Shown in pieces: positions 25,284-35,000 of a DNA stretch of 64,000 nucleotides. A program made the position numbers and the translations under genes. How positions within the stretch are numbered: position 1 is the stretch's first letter; every line of letters begins with the position of its first letter. A model generated the notes under the pieces. It searched no databases and was not told the origin of the DNA. It saw only the letters and a list, made by a program, of their open reading frames with translations. Source of the stretch: Kutzneria sp044547355 (lineage in GTDB: Bacteria > Actinomycetota > Actinomycetes > Mycobacteriales > Pseudonocardiaceae); NCBI RefSeq assembly GCF_044547355.1, contig NZ_JBIUAG010000045.1, positions 1 to 64,000 on the forward strand. The letters are read 5' to 3'.

Positions 25284-26236
25284 CTCACCAGCTCTCGCCC
25301 GGTCAGGCGCAGGAACACGTCCTCCAGGTTTCCCCTTCGTACCACGGTGTTCTCCGGTCGATAGCCGCGGCTCGCCACGTGGGCGCACAGTGCGTCGCCG
25401 TCATCGGTGTAGAGCAGCACGCGGTCCGGCAGCTGCTCCGTCCAGTCGGTCAGGCCGGTGAACTGGCCGTCGATGTTCGGCCGCTGGCCTACTGGAAACC
25501 GCAGCTCCACGACTTCGCGGGTGCAGTGCTCGCGGATCAGTGCGGCCGGGGAGTCCTCGGCGATGATCCGACCGCCGTCCATGATCACGATGCGATCGCA
25601 CAGCTGTTCGGCCTCGTCCATGTAGTGCGTGGTCAGCAGCAGCGTCACGCCACGTTGCTTGAGTGCGTAGAGGCGGTCCCAGATCAGGTGCCGAGCCTGT
25701 GGATCCAGCCCGGTCGTCGGCTCGTCGAGGATGATCACGTCCGGCTCATTGATCAGCGCGCGAGCGATCACCAGCCGGCGTTTCATACCCCCGGACAGGC
25801 CGTCGACCCCTTCGTCCATGCGGTCCGCCAGCCGTACGAAGTCGAGCAGCTCCCTGGCCCGATCTTTGGCCGCCCGCCAGGGAATGTCGAAGTACCTGGC
25901 GTAGATGATCAGGTTCTCCAACACGGTCAGCTCGCGGTCGAGTGCGTCACGCTGTGGCACGACGCCCAGCCGCGCCCGGATCGCCGGGCCGTCGGTGTCG
26001 GGATCGAGGCCGAGCATGCGCAGCGAACCGCCGCTGCGCGGCGAGACGCACGAGATCATGCGCATCGTGGTGGTCTTGCCGGCACCGTTCGGGCCGAGGA
26101 ACCCGAAGGCCTCACCGGACTGTACGGCGAAGCCGATCCCGTCGACCGCGACCCGGCGACCGAACCGCTTGCACAGTCCGGTCGCCGCGATCAGCGCCCG
26201 CACATCGTCAGAGGTCAACGACGGGCTCCCTGTCAA
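25280..26236 (-). CDS. ABC exporter ATPase (DrrA/NodI-like)
   Basis: 318 aa. Walker A GPNGAGKTTTMRM, Q-loop VVPQRDALDRELTV, signature LSGGMKRRL, Walker B VIILDEPTTGLDPQ, H-loop LLTTHYMDEA. The C-terminal extension of about 80 residues is typical of DrrA/NodI. The frame opens at TTG 26236, which overlaps the preceding flavoprotein gene by 29 nt; GTG 26203, just after that gene's stop, is an alternative start. It energises the two downstream permeases. Confidence 0.9.
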   Translation of the reverse strand: MTGSPSLTSDDVRALIAATGLCKRFGRRVAVDGIGFAVQSGEAFGFLGPNGAGKTTTMRMISCVSPRSGGSLRMLGLDPDTDGPAIRARLGVVPQRDALDRELTVLENLIIYARYFDIPWRAAKDRARELLDFVRLADRMDEGVDGLSGGMKRRLVIARALINEPDVIILDEPTTGLDPQARHLIWDRLYALKQRGVTLLLTTHYMDEAEQLCDRIVIMDGGRIIAEDSPAALIREHCTREVVELRFPVGQRPNIDGQFTGLTDWTEQLPDRVLLYTDDGDALCAHVASRGYRPENTVVRRGNLEDVFLRLTGRELVR

Positions 26237-27449
26237 GTCGAACTTTGCCTACGTATTCGTAGAGCTCCACCGGTGAGAAAGGTTGCATGAAGGGGCCGGC
26301 GCGAACGTCTCGGTACAACCGGGACAGCGGATTCGCCGACAGGTAGCCGGAACCGCCTGACGCCGTCAGTGCGATATCCACAGCGCCGATCGCGTTCTGC
26401 TCCACGATTGCCTTGGCGCACTGGTACTCCGCCATCAACTCGTGTGCGTCCGCGAGAGACGCATCGGTGTCGGTATGCGTGTCAAGATAATCGTCCCACA
26501 GGCGGCTCACACGCTGCAACACGGACCGGCACACCAACAGCCGGGCCTCGATGCGGGCGAACAGCGTCTGGATCGCATGACGATCGGCCAACAGGCGGTC
26601 GCTCGGCGCCTTGCGACGCTTGATGAGCGAGCGTCGGATCTGGTCGCGGGCCTCCTCGGCAATGCCGAGGTACGTGGACAGCAACGTGAGATTGCCGGCG
26701 GCTGAGTGCACGAGTTCCGCCGAACTCCAGTCGCCCCAGTCGCCGCGGACGCTCACCAGTTCGTCCGGCACCGGACAGTCGCGCATGCACAGGCCGTGGC
26801 TGCCGGAAGCGCGCATGCCCATAGCGTCCCAGTTCTCCACGATCTCCAACCCCGGGGTGTCACGCGCGAGCCAAACCCTCGCGCCGGCCCACGACCCGTC
26901 CGTGCGGCGGGTGCGGCAGAATACGTGGAATGCGGTGGCGGCAGGCGAGAGCGTGGCGAAGATCTTGTTGCCGTTCAGCCGCCAACCCTGCTCGGTGCGG
27001 GTCAACTCGCTGAGTGGGAATCGGGTGTGCGTACCCGCTTCGGTGCCCGCGCCACAGAGGACCAGCTGGCCCTCGGCGATCAACCGGAGGTAGGCATCGG
27101 TCGCGGCGGGGTCGGCTTCGGGCTGGCGCCGAGCCCTGCTGATCGACCAGCTGGGCCCGAAGTGCATGGACAGTGCGATCGCGGTGGACGCGTCGCCCCC
27201 GGCGATCCGGCTCATGCCGGTGACCATGTCCTCGATCGACGTGATGCCGAGGCCGCCCAGTTCTGCCGGCACGACGGCGGCGAGCACGCCGCTTTCCCGC
27301 ATCGCCGCGAAGTTCTCGTGTGGGAAGGACGCTTCCCGGTCATGCTGGTCCGCACGGGTGCGGAAATCATCTGCGTGCTCCTCACATCGTGAGACGAACT
27401 TCGCGCCGGCGTCGGTGCGCGCCGTCAGGGTGAGTTCCGGGCCGTTCAT
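26208..27449 (-). CDS. Acyl-CoA dehydrogenase-like flavoprotein
   Basis: 413 aa from ATG 27449 (GGGAG 9 nt upstream; ATG 27458 sits directly on that site). Three-part ACAD fold: helical N-terminus with VPAELGGLGITSIEDM; middle beta domain GAGTEAGTHTRFPL and MGMRASGSHGLCM; C-terminal helices ending SGGSGYLSANPLSRLYRDVR. In an NRPS operon such enzymes oxidise carrier-bound aminoacyl or acyl units, or act as flavin monooxygenases. The catalytic base is not placed with certainty. It lies 22 nt after the thioester reductase in the same operon, so it is probably a tailoring enzyme. Confidence 0.82.
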   Translation of the reverse strand: MNGPELTLTARTDAGAKFVSRCEEHADDFRTRADQHDREASFPHENFAAMRESGVLAAVVPAELGGLGITSIEDMVTGMSRIAGGDASTAIALSMHFGPSWSISRARRQPEADPAATDAYLRLIAEGQLVLCGAGTEAGTHTRFPLSELTRTEQGWRLNGNKIFATLSPAATAFHVFCRTRRTDGSWAGARVWLARDTPGLEIVENWDAMGMRASGSHGLCMRDCPVPDELVSVRGDWGDWSSAELVHSAAGNLTLLSTYLGIAEEARDQIRRSLIKRRKAPSDRLLADRHAIQTLFARIEARLLVCRSVLQRVSRLWDDYLDTHTDTDASLADAHELMAEYQCAKAIVEQNAIGAVDIALTASGGSGYLSANPLSRLYRDVRAGPFMQPFSPVELYEYVGKVRLDREPVVDL

Positions 27450-27471
27450 GGCGATCATCTCCCTGCTCTCG

Positions 27472-28632
27472 TCACGCCCGCGCGGTGGAGGTGGTGGTCA
27501 GCTCGGCGCGGCCGGTGTGTTCGGGCGGCGGCAGGAAACCGACGTCCACCAGGTAACCGAGTTGCAGGTGGACAAGTCGTTCGTCGAGTGGGGCGCACGT
27601 GATACCGGTCCCCTCCAGCGCCGCGAGCGAACGGGTGCAGTCGATCGAGGGGTGGCGGGCTCCCTCGGGCGCCGGGTGCTCCGGTATCAACGGCAGCACG
27701 GAGTAGGCCGCGCTGGCTGGCGGCAGAGTCCGGTTGAGACGGTCCCGCCACACCTCGTACGGCAGTTCGTCGAGGCGGTAGCCGAAAGACCTGATGCGCT
27801 CGTAGAGGTCCGGCAACGGCTCGCCTCGGGGATTGGCCAAGTGATAGGGCTTGCCGATGTTCTCGTCGTTCAGCGAGATGTGCACCAGAGCACTGCTGAA
27901 GAAGTCGACCGTGCTGATGTTGAGCGACTCCTCGTGAGAGGGCACGATTCCGGCCTCGAGGCAGCCGTGCAGCAATCGCAGCACGTAGTCGCTGGTATGG
28001 CAGACACCGGTCTGTGAGTGCGCCCCGATGAGCCACGGTCGATAGATGGACACCTGGAGGCCTTTGGCCTGTGCGGCGGCGACCGCGCGCTCCGCCGCCC
28101 ATTTGCTTTGCACATAGCCGTGTGGGATCGGGCTGAGGGGCAGCGGATCGTCCTCCTTGACCCGCACCTCGCCGAGTTTCACCATCGCGTCGATGGCGGA
28201 AACGTAGTGCACGGGCTTCACGTGGTGGCGTACGGCCAGGCGGATGACTTCCTGTGTGCCACCGACGTTCGCGGCTTTGAGTGCCGCGTACGGGTAGACG
28301 AAGTTGACCTGGGCACCGGCGTGGTAGATGACGTCGATGTCCGAGGCGAGTCGGGAGAACGTCTGCTCCGACATGCCGAGCAGCGGCCGCGTCAGGTCGC
28401 CGGGCACCGGCCGGATCCGAGGTTGGTACTCGTCACGCCAGATTCCGAACCCGGTCAGGCCGTCACGGATGCGCTCGATGCCATGGGCATCGTCTTTCGC
28501 GCGTACCAGGCAATGCACGGTGTCGGCAGTGCGTCCCAGCAGTTCCGCCAGGATGAAGGCCCCGAGGAAACCGGTTGCTCCGGTCAGGAACAGGGTTCGT
28601 GGGGCGGGATGGGACTGGTCATCGGCCGGCAT
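27472..28632 (-). CDS. Stand-alone thioester reductase (NRPS release, TR/R domain)
   Basis: 386 aa from ATG 28632 with GGAGGAG upstream. Extended SDR of the thioester-reductase type: LFLTGATGFLGAFILAELL, a conserved LVRAKDD after strand 2, DVIYHAGAQVNFVYPYAALK, NVGGTQEVIRLA, catalytic GYVQSKWAAE (YxxxK), and IYRPWLIGAHSQTG. Such domains use NAD(P)H to release a carrier-bound thioester as aldehyde or alcohol. They usually sit at the C-terminus of an NRPS. Here the domain is free, and none of the synthetases in the window has a TE or R domain, so it probably acts in trans. It overlaps the amidase gene by 14 nt. Confidence 0.88.
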   Translation of the reverse strand: MPADDQSHPAPRTLFLTGATGFLGAFILAELLGRTADTVHCLVRAKDDAHGIERIRDGLTGFGIWRDEYQPRIRPVPGDLTRPLLGMSEQTFSRLASDIDVIYHAGAQVNFVYPYAALKAANVGGTQEVIRLAVRHHVKPVHYVSAIDAMVKLGEVRVKEDDPLPLSPIPHGYVQSKWAAERAVAAAQAKGLQVSIYRPWLIGAHSQTGVCHTSDYVLRLLHGCLEAGIVPSHEESLNISTVDFFSSALVHISLNDENIGKPYHLANPRGEPLPDLYERIRSFGYRLDELPYEVWRDRLNRTLPPASAAYSVLPLIPEHPAPEGARHPSIDCTRSLAALEGTGITCAPLDERLVHLQLGYLVDVGFLPPPEHTGRAELTTTSTARA

Positions 28633-30139
28633 GGGCTCCTCCGGGTTCTGGTGCGGTGGGGACCTCGGTTGAGGGCTGGGCGGCTGGCGCCTCGGGTGGC
28701 TGCCGATCGGCCCAGGGCCTTGCTTGTTCGAGCTGTGAGGCCAGATGGAGCAGCGTGATCTCACCGGCCGGCGGCGCCATCAGGTGGACACCGATGGGGA
28801 GTCCGTCCGGTGACCAGTGCACCGGCACGGACATCGCTGGGTTGCCGGTGATGTTGGCGAGCTGGGTGAACGGCGCCCACCGCAGTGTCGTGCGGGCGAT
28901 CCGGTCGACCAGGCCGCTGCGAACAGCTGTTCTGGTCAGGCCGAGCAGGTGCATGGTCCGACCCACAGCACGCATCCAAGTAGGTGGTTCGAGTGCGCCG
29001 AGTGGGACCGGTGGTGCTGCCGTCGTCGGCGTGAGTAGCAAGTCGTATCGGCGGTGGAAGCAGGTCATGGCCCTCGTGTGGTCGTGCCAGCGCCCGTGTG
29101 CGGCAACATAAGCCGGCGCGGGAATGGCACGCCCGATGGCCGCCGCAAGGATCGTGTCTATTTCCAGCCCGCGGACACTGCCCACGCGACGCCGTGTCTC
29201 CGCGACCGTGGCGGCGATCCGGGCGTACCAGACGGTGAGAAAGTCGGCGGCGAGTGCGTCCCCGTCGATGCCGGGATCTACTTGTTCGACGTCGTGTCCG
29301 AGGCCGGTGAGCAGCTCGGCCGCGCCGCGCACTGCTGTGACCACGGTCGGGTCGCACGGTTGGCCGCGGAATGACGTGTCGGTATAGCCGATCCGCTGAC
29401 GCGGCAAGGTACCGTGCAGCGCTTCGAGATACGACTCGCGCGGCCGAACCAAGCAGTCCAGCATGGCGGCGGTGTCGCGCACGCTGCGCGAGATGACGCC
29501 GTGCGTGGTTGCGCCGTGTGCCAACTCGGCGTGGGCGGGGCCGGCCGGTACCAGGCCACGGCCGGGCTTCAGCCCGAACAGCCCACAACACGCTGCCGGG
29601 ATACGAATCGAGCCGCCGCCGTCGCTGGCACCCGCGACCGGCACGATGCCGGCCGCGACCGCGGCGGCCGCGCCCCCGGACGAACCACCCGGAGTGCGAT
29701 CCGGAGCCCAGGGATTGCGGGTCGGGCCGAACGCTGTGGGCTCGGTGGTCGCCTTGGCACCGAACTCGGGCGTGTTGGTCTTGCCGAACACAACGAGACC
29801 CGCGTCCAGCCAGCGTGTCACCACATCCGAGTGCTCGTCGGCGACATGATGTCGCCACGCCCCACTTCCCCGGGAGGTCGGCGTACCCGAGTAGTCCTGG
29901 TTGAGATCCTTGATCAAGAAGGGCACGCCGGCGAATGGCCCGCCCAGGGGCCCTGAGGCGCGTTCGCCGGCCGGTTCGGTGAGATAGCTGGTGATCGCGT
30001 TGATCGTCGGGTTGACGTCGCGTGCGCGCTGCATCGCGACGGCCAGCAGCTCTGCCGGTGAGACCTCGCCTGCTCGGACCAGCGCCGCCAATCCGAGTGC
30101 GTCGTGCTGTCGGTAGTCGCGATAGTCCATCGTGATCAC
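28619..30139 (-). CDS. Amidase-signature hydrolase
   Basis: 506 aa from GTG 30139, which overlaps the upstream stop (GTGA) and has AAAGGA 6 nt before it; ATG 30130 is an alternative. The amidase-signature triad is present: Lys in PFLIKDLNQDYSG, cis-Ser in GGSSGGAAAAVAAG, nucleophile in GASDGGGSIRIPAACCG. No signal peptide. It lies in an NRPS operon between a beta-lactamase-like hydrolase and the thioester reductase, so it probably trims or forms an amide on the peptide (inference). Confidence 0.88.
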   Translation of the reverse strand: MITMDYRDYRQHDALGLAALVRAGEVSPAELLAVAMQRARDVNPTINAITSYLTEPAGERASGPLGGPFAGVPFLIKDLNQDYSGTPTSRGSGAWRHHVADEHSDVVTRWLDAGLVVFGKTNTPEFGAKATTEPTAFGPTRNPWAPDRTPGGSSGGAAAAVAAGIVPVAGASDGGGSIRIPAACCGLFGLKPGRGLVPAGPAHAELAHGATTHGVISRSVRDTAAMLDCLVRPRESYLEALHGTLPRQRIGYTDTSFRGQPCDPTVVTAVRGAAELLTGLGHDVEQVDPGIDGDALAADFLTVWYARIAATVAETRRRVGSVRGLEIDTILAAAIGRAIPAPAYVAAHGRWHDHTRAMTCFHRRYDLLLTPTTAAPPVPLGALEPPTWMRAVGRTMHLLGLTRTAVRSGLVDRIARTTLRWAPFTQLANITGNPAMSVPVHWSPDGLPIGVHLMAPPAGEITLLHLASQLEQARPWADRQPPEAPAAQPSTEVPTAPEPGGAHAGR

Positions 30140-31461
30140 GTGGTGTCCTTTCGCCGGAACACCAGGCCGGAGACCCGCAGCCAACGGACCGCGCCCGCGT
30201 CGCGGAGAAACCGGACCACCAGGTCAGCACCACCGACGTGGGCGACGCCCTCGTCCGGGCCGGTGAACAAGACCGGTGCGGTCGGCAAGCCCGGAGCCGA
30301 ACTCAGCAGCACGCCGTCGGGCGCGTCGGCGACGGTGGCGTTGGCCAGTCCGTCGGTGTAGTCGCCGAGATATGGCAGTACGTCCGGTTTGGGCAAGAAC
30401 GGTACGGAGGCCGCTTCTGGCCGCGCTGCGCCCAGAAACTGCTGCGTGACGAGGTCCTGCGCAATGCCGGCCAGAGGTGGGAATGACGTGGAGTTCAGCA
30501 GCACCGCGACCGCGAACCGGCGGGCGGGCACGACCGACAGCACGGCCAGGTACCCGTCGCTGTTGCCGGCATGGCCCACGTATTCCGTGCCATCGCAAAG
30601 GTGGTCGACGTTCCACCCGACCGCGATCCGCTCGGCGAAACCGACCGCTTCGGCCCGTGGCCGCCACATCTCGGTGACCGTATGCCTGCCGATCACAGTC
30701 GTGTCCAGCAGTGCGCGAGCGAAGAGCAGCAGGTCGGCCGCAGTGGTGACCAGGCCACCAGAGGGCGATCGTGCGCGTGATCGGCTCCACGGCTCGAACA
30801 TGGCAGCCGGGTTGCCGGTGTGGCCGGCGGCCAGGCCGGAGGGTGGCGCGGCGTCGGTAGGGTAGTGCGTGTCGGTCATCCCGGCCGGTCTGAACACGAG
30901 TTCGTCCGCCGCGTCCTCGAACGACATGCCGGTGATGACCTCGATGATCCGGCCCGCCACGGTGAATCCGGTGTTGCTGTACGAGTAGAAGCGACCGGGC
31001 GGACTGATCTGGTCGGCATTGGCCAGATCGGCGACAGCCCTGGCGAGTGCGCCTGCGTCACATTCGTTCGGCGGCCGCCGTTCGTCCAGGTTGGGCGACC
31101 ATCCAGCCCGATGCGTGACGAGGTGGTGCAAGGTGACGGCGCTGGTGGCGGCAGGATCGCGGACGGCGAAGTCCGGCAGGTAAGCGCGGACAGGCCGGTC
31201 GAGGTCGACTTCGTCCACTTCGGACAGTCGCATCAGGGCAGTCGCGACGACGGTCTTGCTCAGTGATGCCGCTCGGAACGGCGTGTCCGGTCGTATGGGA
31301 CCTGGATGGCGTCCGCCTCGGTCACCCGACGCCCAGTAGTGTTCTGCATCGTGGGCGAGCGCACCGATGCTCGCGCCGGGAACGTCGTGCGCCGACATGA
31401 GTTCCTCGATGCGGCCACGGATCTGTCCGTCGGCATCGGTTCTCGCGGCGGTTTCCGTCAT
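30136..31461 (-). CDS. Class C beta-lactamase-family serine hydrolase
   Basis: 441 aa from ATG 31461. SxxK motif in FRAASLSKTVVATAL (about residue 75), YxN in FYSYSNTGFTVAG, third motif HAGNSDGYLAVL. The family covers class C beta-lactamases, D-Ala carboxypeptidases, esterases and prodrug peptidases such as ClbP. Unlike ClbP it has no signal peptide or membrane helices, so it should be cytoplasmic. It is the first gene of the minus-strand operon, with two inverted repeats upstream. It may cleave a pro-form of the product or give resistance; neither is proven. Confidence 0.85.
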   Translation of the reverse strand: MTETAARTDADGQIRGRIEELMSAHDVPGASIGALAHDAEHYWASGDRGGRHPGPIRPDTPFRAASLSKTVVATALMRLSEVDEVDLDRPVRAYLPDFAVRDPAATSAVTLHHLVTHRAGWSPNLDERRPPNECDAGALARAVADLANADQISPPGRFYSYSNTGFTVAGRIIEVITGMSFEDAADELVFRPAGMTDTHYPTDAAPPSGLAAGHTGNPAAMFEPWSRSRARSPSGGLVTTAADLLLFARALLDTTVIGRHTVTEMWRPRAEAVGFAERIAVGWNVDHLCDGTEYVGHAGNSDGYLAVLSVVPARRFAVAVLLNSTSFPPLAGIAQDLVTQQFLGAARPEAASVPFLPKPDVLPYLGDYTDGLANATVADAPDGVLLSSAPGLPTAPVLFTGPDEGVAHVGGADLVVRFLRDAGAVRWLRVSGLVFRRKDTT

Positions 31462-31519
31462 CTGCCCACCCCTTGCCTCGCCGGCGCCGAGCGACGCCGG
31501 ACGGCGGAGTGAGAGGAGA

Positions 31520-31548
31520 CCCGTATCGAGGAAATCCCTCGATACGGG
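31520..31548. promoter_or_regulatory. Perfect 12-bp inverted repeat
   Basis: CCCGTATCGAGG (31520-31531), AAATC, then the exact complement (31537-31548), 59 bp upstream of the minus-strand operon start. It could be an operator or a 5'-leader hairpin. Confidence 0.5.
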
Positions 31549-31570
31549 GAATGTCAACTCGGCAATGGGC

Positions 31571-31601
31571 TGATCGAGTGAACATGTGCCGCACTCGATC
31601 A
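31571..31601. promoter_or_regulatory. Perfect 10-bp inverted repeat
   Basis: TGATCGAGTG (31571-31580), 11-nt spacer, CACTCGATCA (31592-31601). Both arms contain TCGA, like the neighbouring repeat. The centre-to-centre arm distance of 21 bp (two helical turns) suits a dimeric regulator. Confidence 0.5.
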
Positions 31602-31776
31602 GTGTCTGCCGCCACGGATGGTGTCCATTGGATCGATCTTTAACCCGAACGGCGGAGTGACTTGATTGCGCGCTGTGGTGTGGGTCACGGCCTCGGTCTG
31701 TTCAAACTAGCCTGTTGCGGTGAACGCGGGCCGCCTCAAGAAGATCTTGACAATTAATGTCCCGATCTTGGCCGGG

Positions 31777-31804
31777 TTGACACCTTTGATCGGAGTCGTA
31801 TGGT
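31777..31804 (+). promoter_or_regulatory. Candidate promoter of the NRPS operon
   Basis: TTGACA (31777-31782), 16-nt spacer, TATGGT (31799-31804), facing the NRPS gene. The -35 is consensus; the -10 is a 4-of-6 match. Confidence 0.35.
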
Positions 31805-32078
31805 CATGGGAGGTTGACATGGGGGCAGACGCTTCGTGCCGGTAGCAATCGAGACACGGTACCGACATGACCTGAACGTGTTGCCAGTACTGGGGAAGGG
31901 CGCTGTGAGAGGAGGCCTTCCGCAGTCGGTGAGGCATGTCAATCACACGTTTCTGTAGCTGGTCGAACTGCTTCCTTGCAGCGTTTCCACGGCTGGCCCG
32001 CCTCATGCCGTCCACAATGGACAGTTTTCGCGGCTTTGACCGACGTTCCGGGAATTGGCGTCACCAATGGAGATCGAT

Positions 32079-35000
32079 ATGACGGAGCGGACCGACCATG
32101 CTGCGGGCGCTCGGGCGCACGCGAGCACACTGAGTTCGGCGCAGGAGGGGATCTGGCTGTTCGAGCAGCTCAACCCGGGCACGTCGGTTTTCACGCTGGC
32201 CCATTTCGGGCGATTCAGCGGCCCACTCGACCGCGCGGTGCTCGACAGGTCCTTCGCCTCGCTCACCGCCCGGCACAAGTCGTTGCGCAGCACATTCGAG
32301 TCGGGACCGCACGGGCCCCGCCGGGTCGCACGGGACGATCCCATCCACGTTGTGTGGGAAGACCTGCGCGACGCCGGCGATCCGGTCGAGACAGCTGTGC
32401 ACGTGGCCGCGGCCGCCGCGGCCGCTCCGTTCTACCTCGAACACGGCCCCCTGGCTGGCCTGACCGTCTATCAGGTCGCGGTTGACGACTATTTCGTGCT
32501 CCTGAGAGCTCACCATCTCGTGTGCGACGGGGCCTCCCTCGACATCGCCATGCACGAGTTGGCGTCGTTGTACCGAGCCGGTGTCGACGCCGCCGACGCC
32601 GCCGACGCCGCCGAGGGCTCCGAGGAGCGATCGGAGCCAGTGGCGGAGCGCGATCTGGCGTACTGGTGCGACCTGCTGGCGGACAGCGCGCCGGCGGGTC
32701 CGCCGAGCAACGGCGCAGCGGCGCGCGGGTTCTCGGCCAGCACTGCCGAGATCGAGGTACCCGCCAATGTGGTCGATGGCATGGCCGAGTTGGCGGACGC
32801 CGAGGGCGTGACTCGATTCGTGATCATGATGGCGGCGCTGGACTGGGTGTTGTCGATCTGGTCGGGCCGACAGAGGTTCACCGTCGGCTGTGCGGTGACC
32901 GGTCGGACACGCGCCGATCGTCGCCGGGCGGTGGGCCTTTTCGCGAGAACGCTGGCGCTGCCGACCGACCTGACCGGTGCACCCACCATACGGGAGCTGC
33001 TGGGCCGGGTCCGTGCTTCGACGTTCGCCGCCTTCCGCCACCAGAGCTGTCCGTACGAGCAGGTGGTCAAGGTGCTGCGCCCGGAGCAGCCGCTGTTCGA
33101 AGCACTGCTCGTCATGCACACCTACCCGAGGGATGAACTCCCGTTCGCCGATGGAGTGCTGGAGTCGGTTCCCTTTCCGCGCGCGGAGGTGCGCCATCCC
33201 GTCGAGCTACACGTGTGGCCGTGGCAGGACGGCTTGCGGATCGAGGCCGAGTTCAACCGTGACCTGCTGGATCACCTCGTGGTCGAGAGCCTGCTCGGGC
33301 ACCTGGTGCAGGCGTTGCGCTCGATGACCACCGCGCCGGATCGCCCACTGTCAGAAGTGGACCTGCTGTCCGGTGCCGAACGACACCGTCTCGTCGACAC
33401 CTGGGGCAGCGGCGCACAGCTCGCTGGTGATGGCAAGTGCCTGACAGATTCGTTCACCCGACAGGTAGCCCTCACACCGGCTGCAGTGGCGGTCGAGGCG
33501 GCCGATGCCACGCTGACCTACGACGAGCTGGATCGCTGGGCCAACCGACTGGCCCACCGCCTGCGGACGGCCGGGGTGGCGGCGGAGGACGTCATCGGTG
33601 TCCGGATGAGCAGGTCGTCCTGGCTCCTGGTTGCCTTGTTGGGCGTCCTGAAGGCCGGGGCGGCGTACCTGCCGATCGATCCGGCTTATCCGGCCGAGCG
33701 AATCGACTTCATGACCGCGGACGCCGGTGCGCGGTTGGTCCTCGGTGATGAGGACGTGACGAGCGACGCCCTGGATCGGTATCCGGCCGGGCCGGTGGCC
33801 GTTGGCGCGTTGCCGGACAACCTGGCTTACTTGATCTACACCTCGGGATCGACCGGCCGGCCCAAGGGCGTGGCGATAACTCACCGAAATGCCAGCGCGA
33901 TGGTCGATTGGGCGCAGGAGTGCTTCGACACGGACGACACGCGCCGGGTGCTCGCCACCACATCAGTCTGCTTCGACCTGTCGGTCTTCGAGTGCTTCGT
34001 GCCGCTGTCCCGTGGGCACACCGTCGTGTTCGCCGACACGGACGCCGTGCGGGCTCTCACCGCGGGGCAGCATCACGACGTGACCCTGCTCAACACGGTT
34101 CCGTCCGTGTTGGACGAACTGCTCGCCGCGGGAGCTCTGCCGGCCACCCTGCGTGCGGTCAACCTGGCCGGGGAACCACTTTCCCATCGGCTCGTCGCCG
34201 CGGTGCAGGCTCAGGATCCGGCGATTCGCGTCCGGAACCTCTATGGCCCATCCGAAACGACGACCTACTCCACCGGGACCCTGGTCACCGCGGCCGACGA
34301 CCCGCCGCCCATCGGGCAGCCCCTGACCGGCGAGCGGGTCTATGTCGTGGACGGCGCGCTGCGGCTGGTGCCTCCCGGCGCCGTCGGAGAACTGTGCATC
34401 GGCGGTGTGGGTGTGACGCGCGGTTACCACGGCCGTCCTGGCCGAACCGCAGAGAGCTTCGTGCCGGATCCGTTCAGGCCCGGCGGTCACCGGCTCTATC
34501 GGACCGGTGACCTCGTGCGCTACCGGCCGGATGGTCAGCTGTCCTTCGTCGGCCGCACGGACACGCAGGTCAAGGTGCGTGGTTTCCGGGTGGAACTCGG
34601 GGAGATCGAAACGTGTCTGTCGCGGTGTTCCGGCGTCCGCCGGTCGGCTGTGGTCGTGCGCGGCGCCGCGCTCGTCGGCTACGTGACCGGGGATGTCGAT
34701 GCCGAGACGGTGCTGGCGTTCGCCAGGGAACGGTTGCCGGCGTTCATGGTGCCCGGTGATGTGCTGGTGATCGATGCGTTGCCCGAGACACCGAACGGGA
34801 AGATCGACCGTAGCGCCCTGCCCGAGCCCATGTGTGCCCGATCGGACGCGGGCCCGTCGTCTGCGCGCACTGGCGTCGAGGAGGTGGTCGCCGCTGTCTG
34901 GGCACAGGTGCTCGGCCTCGGCTCGCTCGGCGTGGACGATGACTTCTTCCGCCTCGGTGGGCACTCCCTCGCTGCCGCCAGGGTTGCTTCAAGGCTCCGG

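Larger units (their letters stand above)
31462..32078. other. Divergent control region of the NRPS cluster
   Basis: 617 bp between the two divergent operons. No convincing gene: the longest frame (31707-32015, minus) lacks a ribosome-binding site and any motif. The GC content is lower than in the flanks. The region holds two perfect inverted repeats near the beta-lactamase-like gene and a possible plus-strand promoter at 31777-31804, leaving a leader of about 270 nt before the NRPS. Confidence 0.7.

Noticed and set aside
31747..31752. TTGACAATTAAT as the main NRPS promoter
   Set aside because: The -35 is perfect, but no acceptable -10 lies 16-18 nt downstream; the site at 31777 is better.
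31707..32015. 102-aa minus-strand ORF in the NRPS divergent region
   Set aside because: No ribosome-binding site, no recognised motif, and it covers the probable promoter of the NRPS gene.
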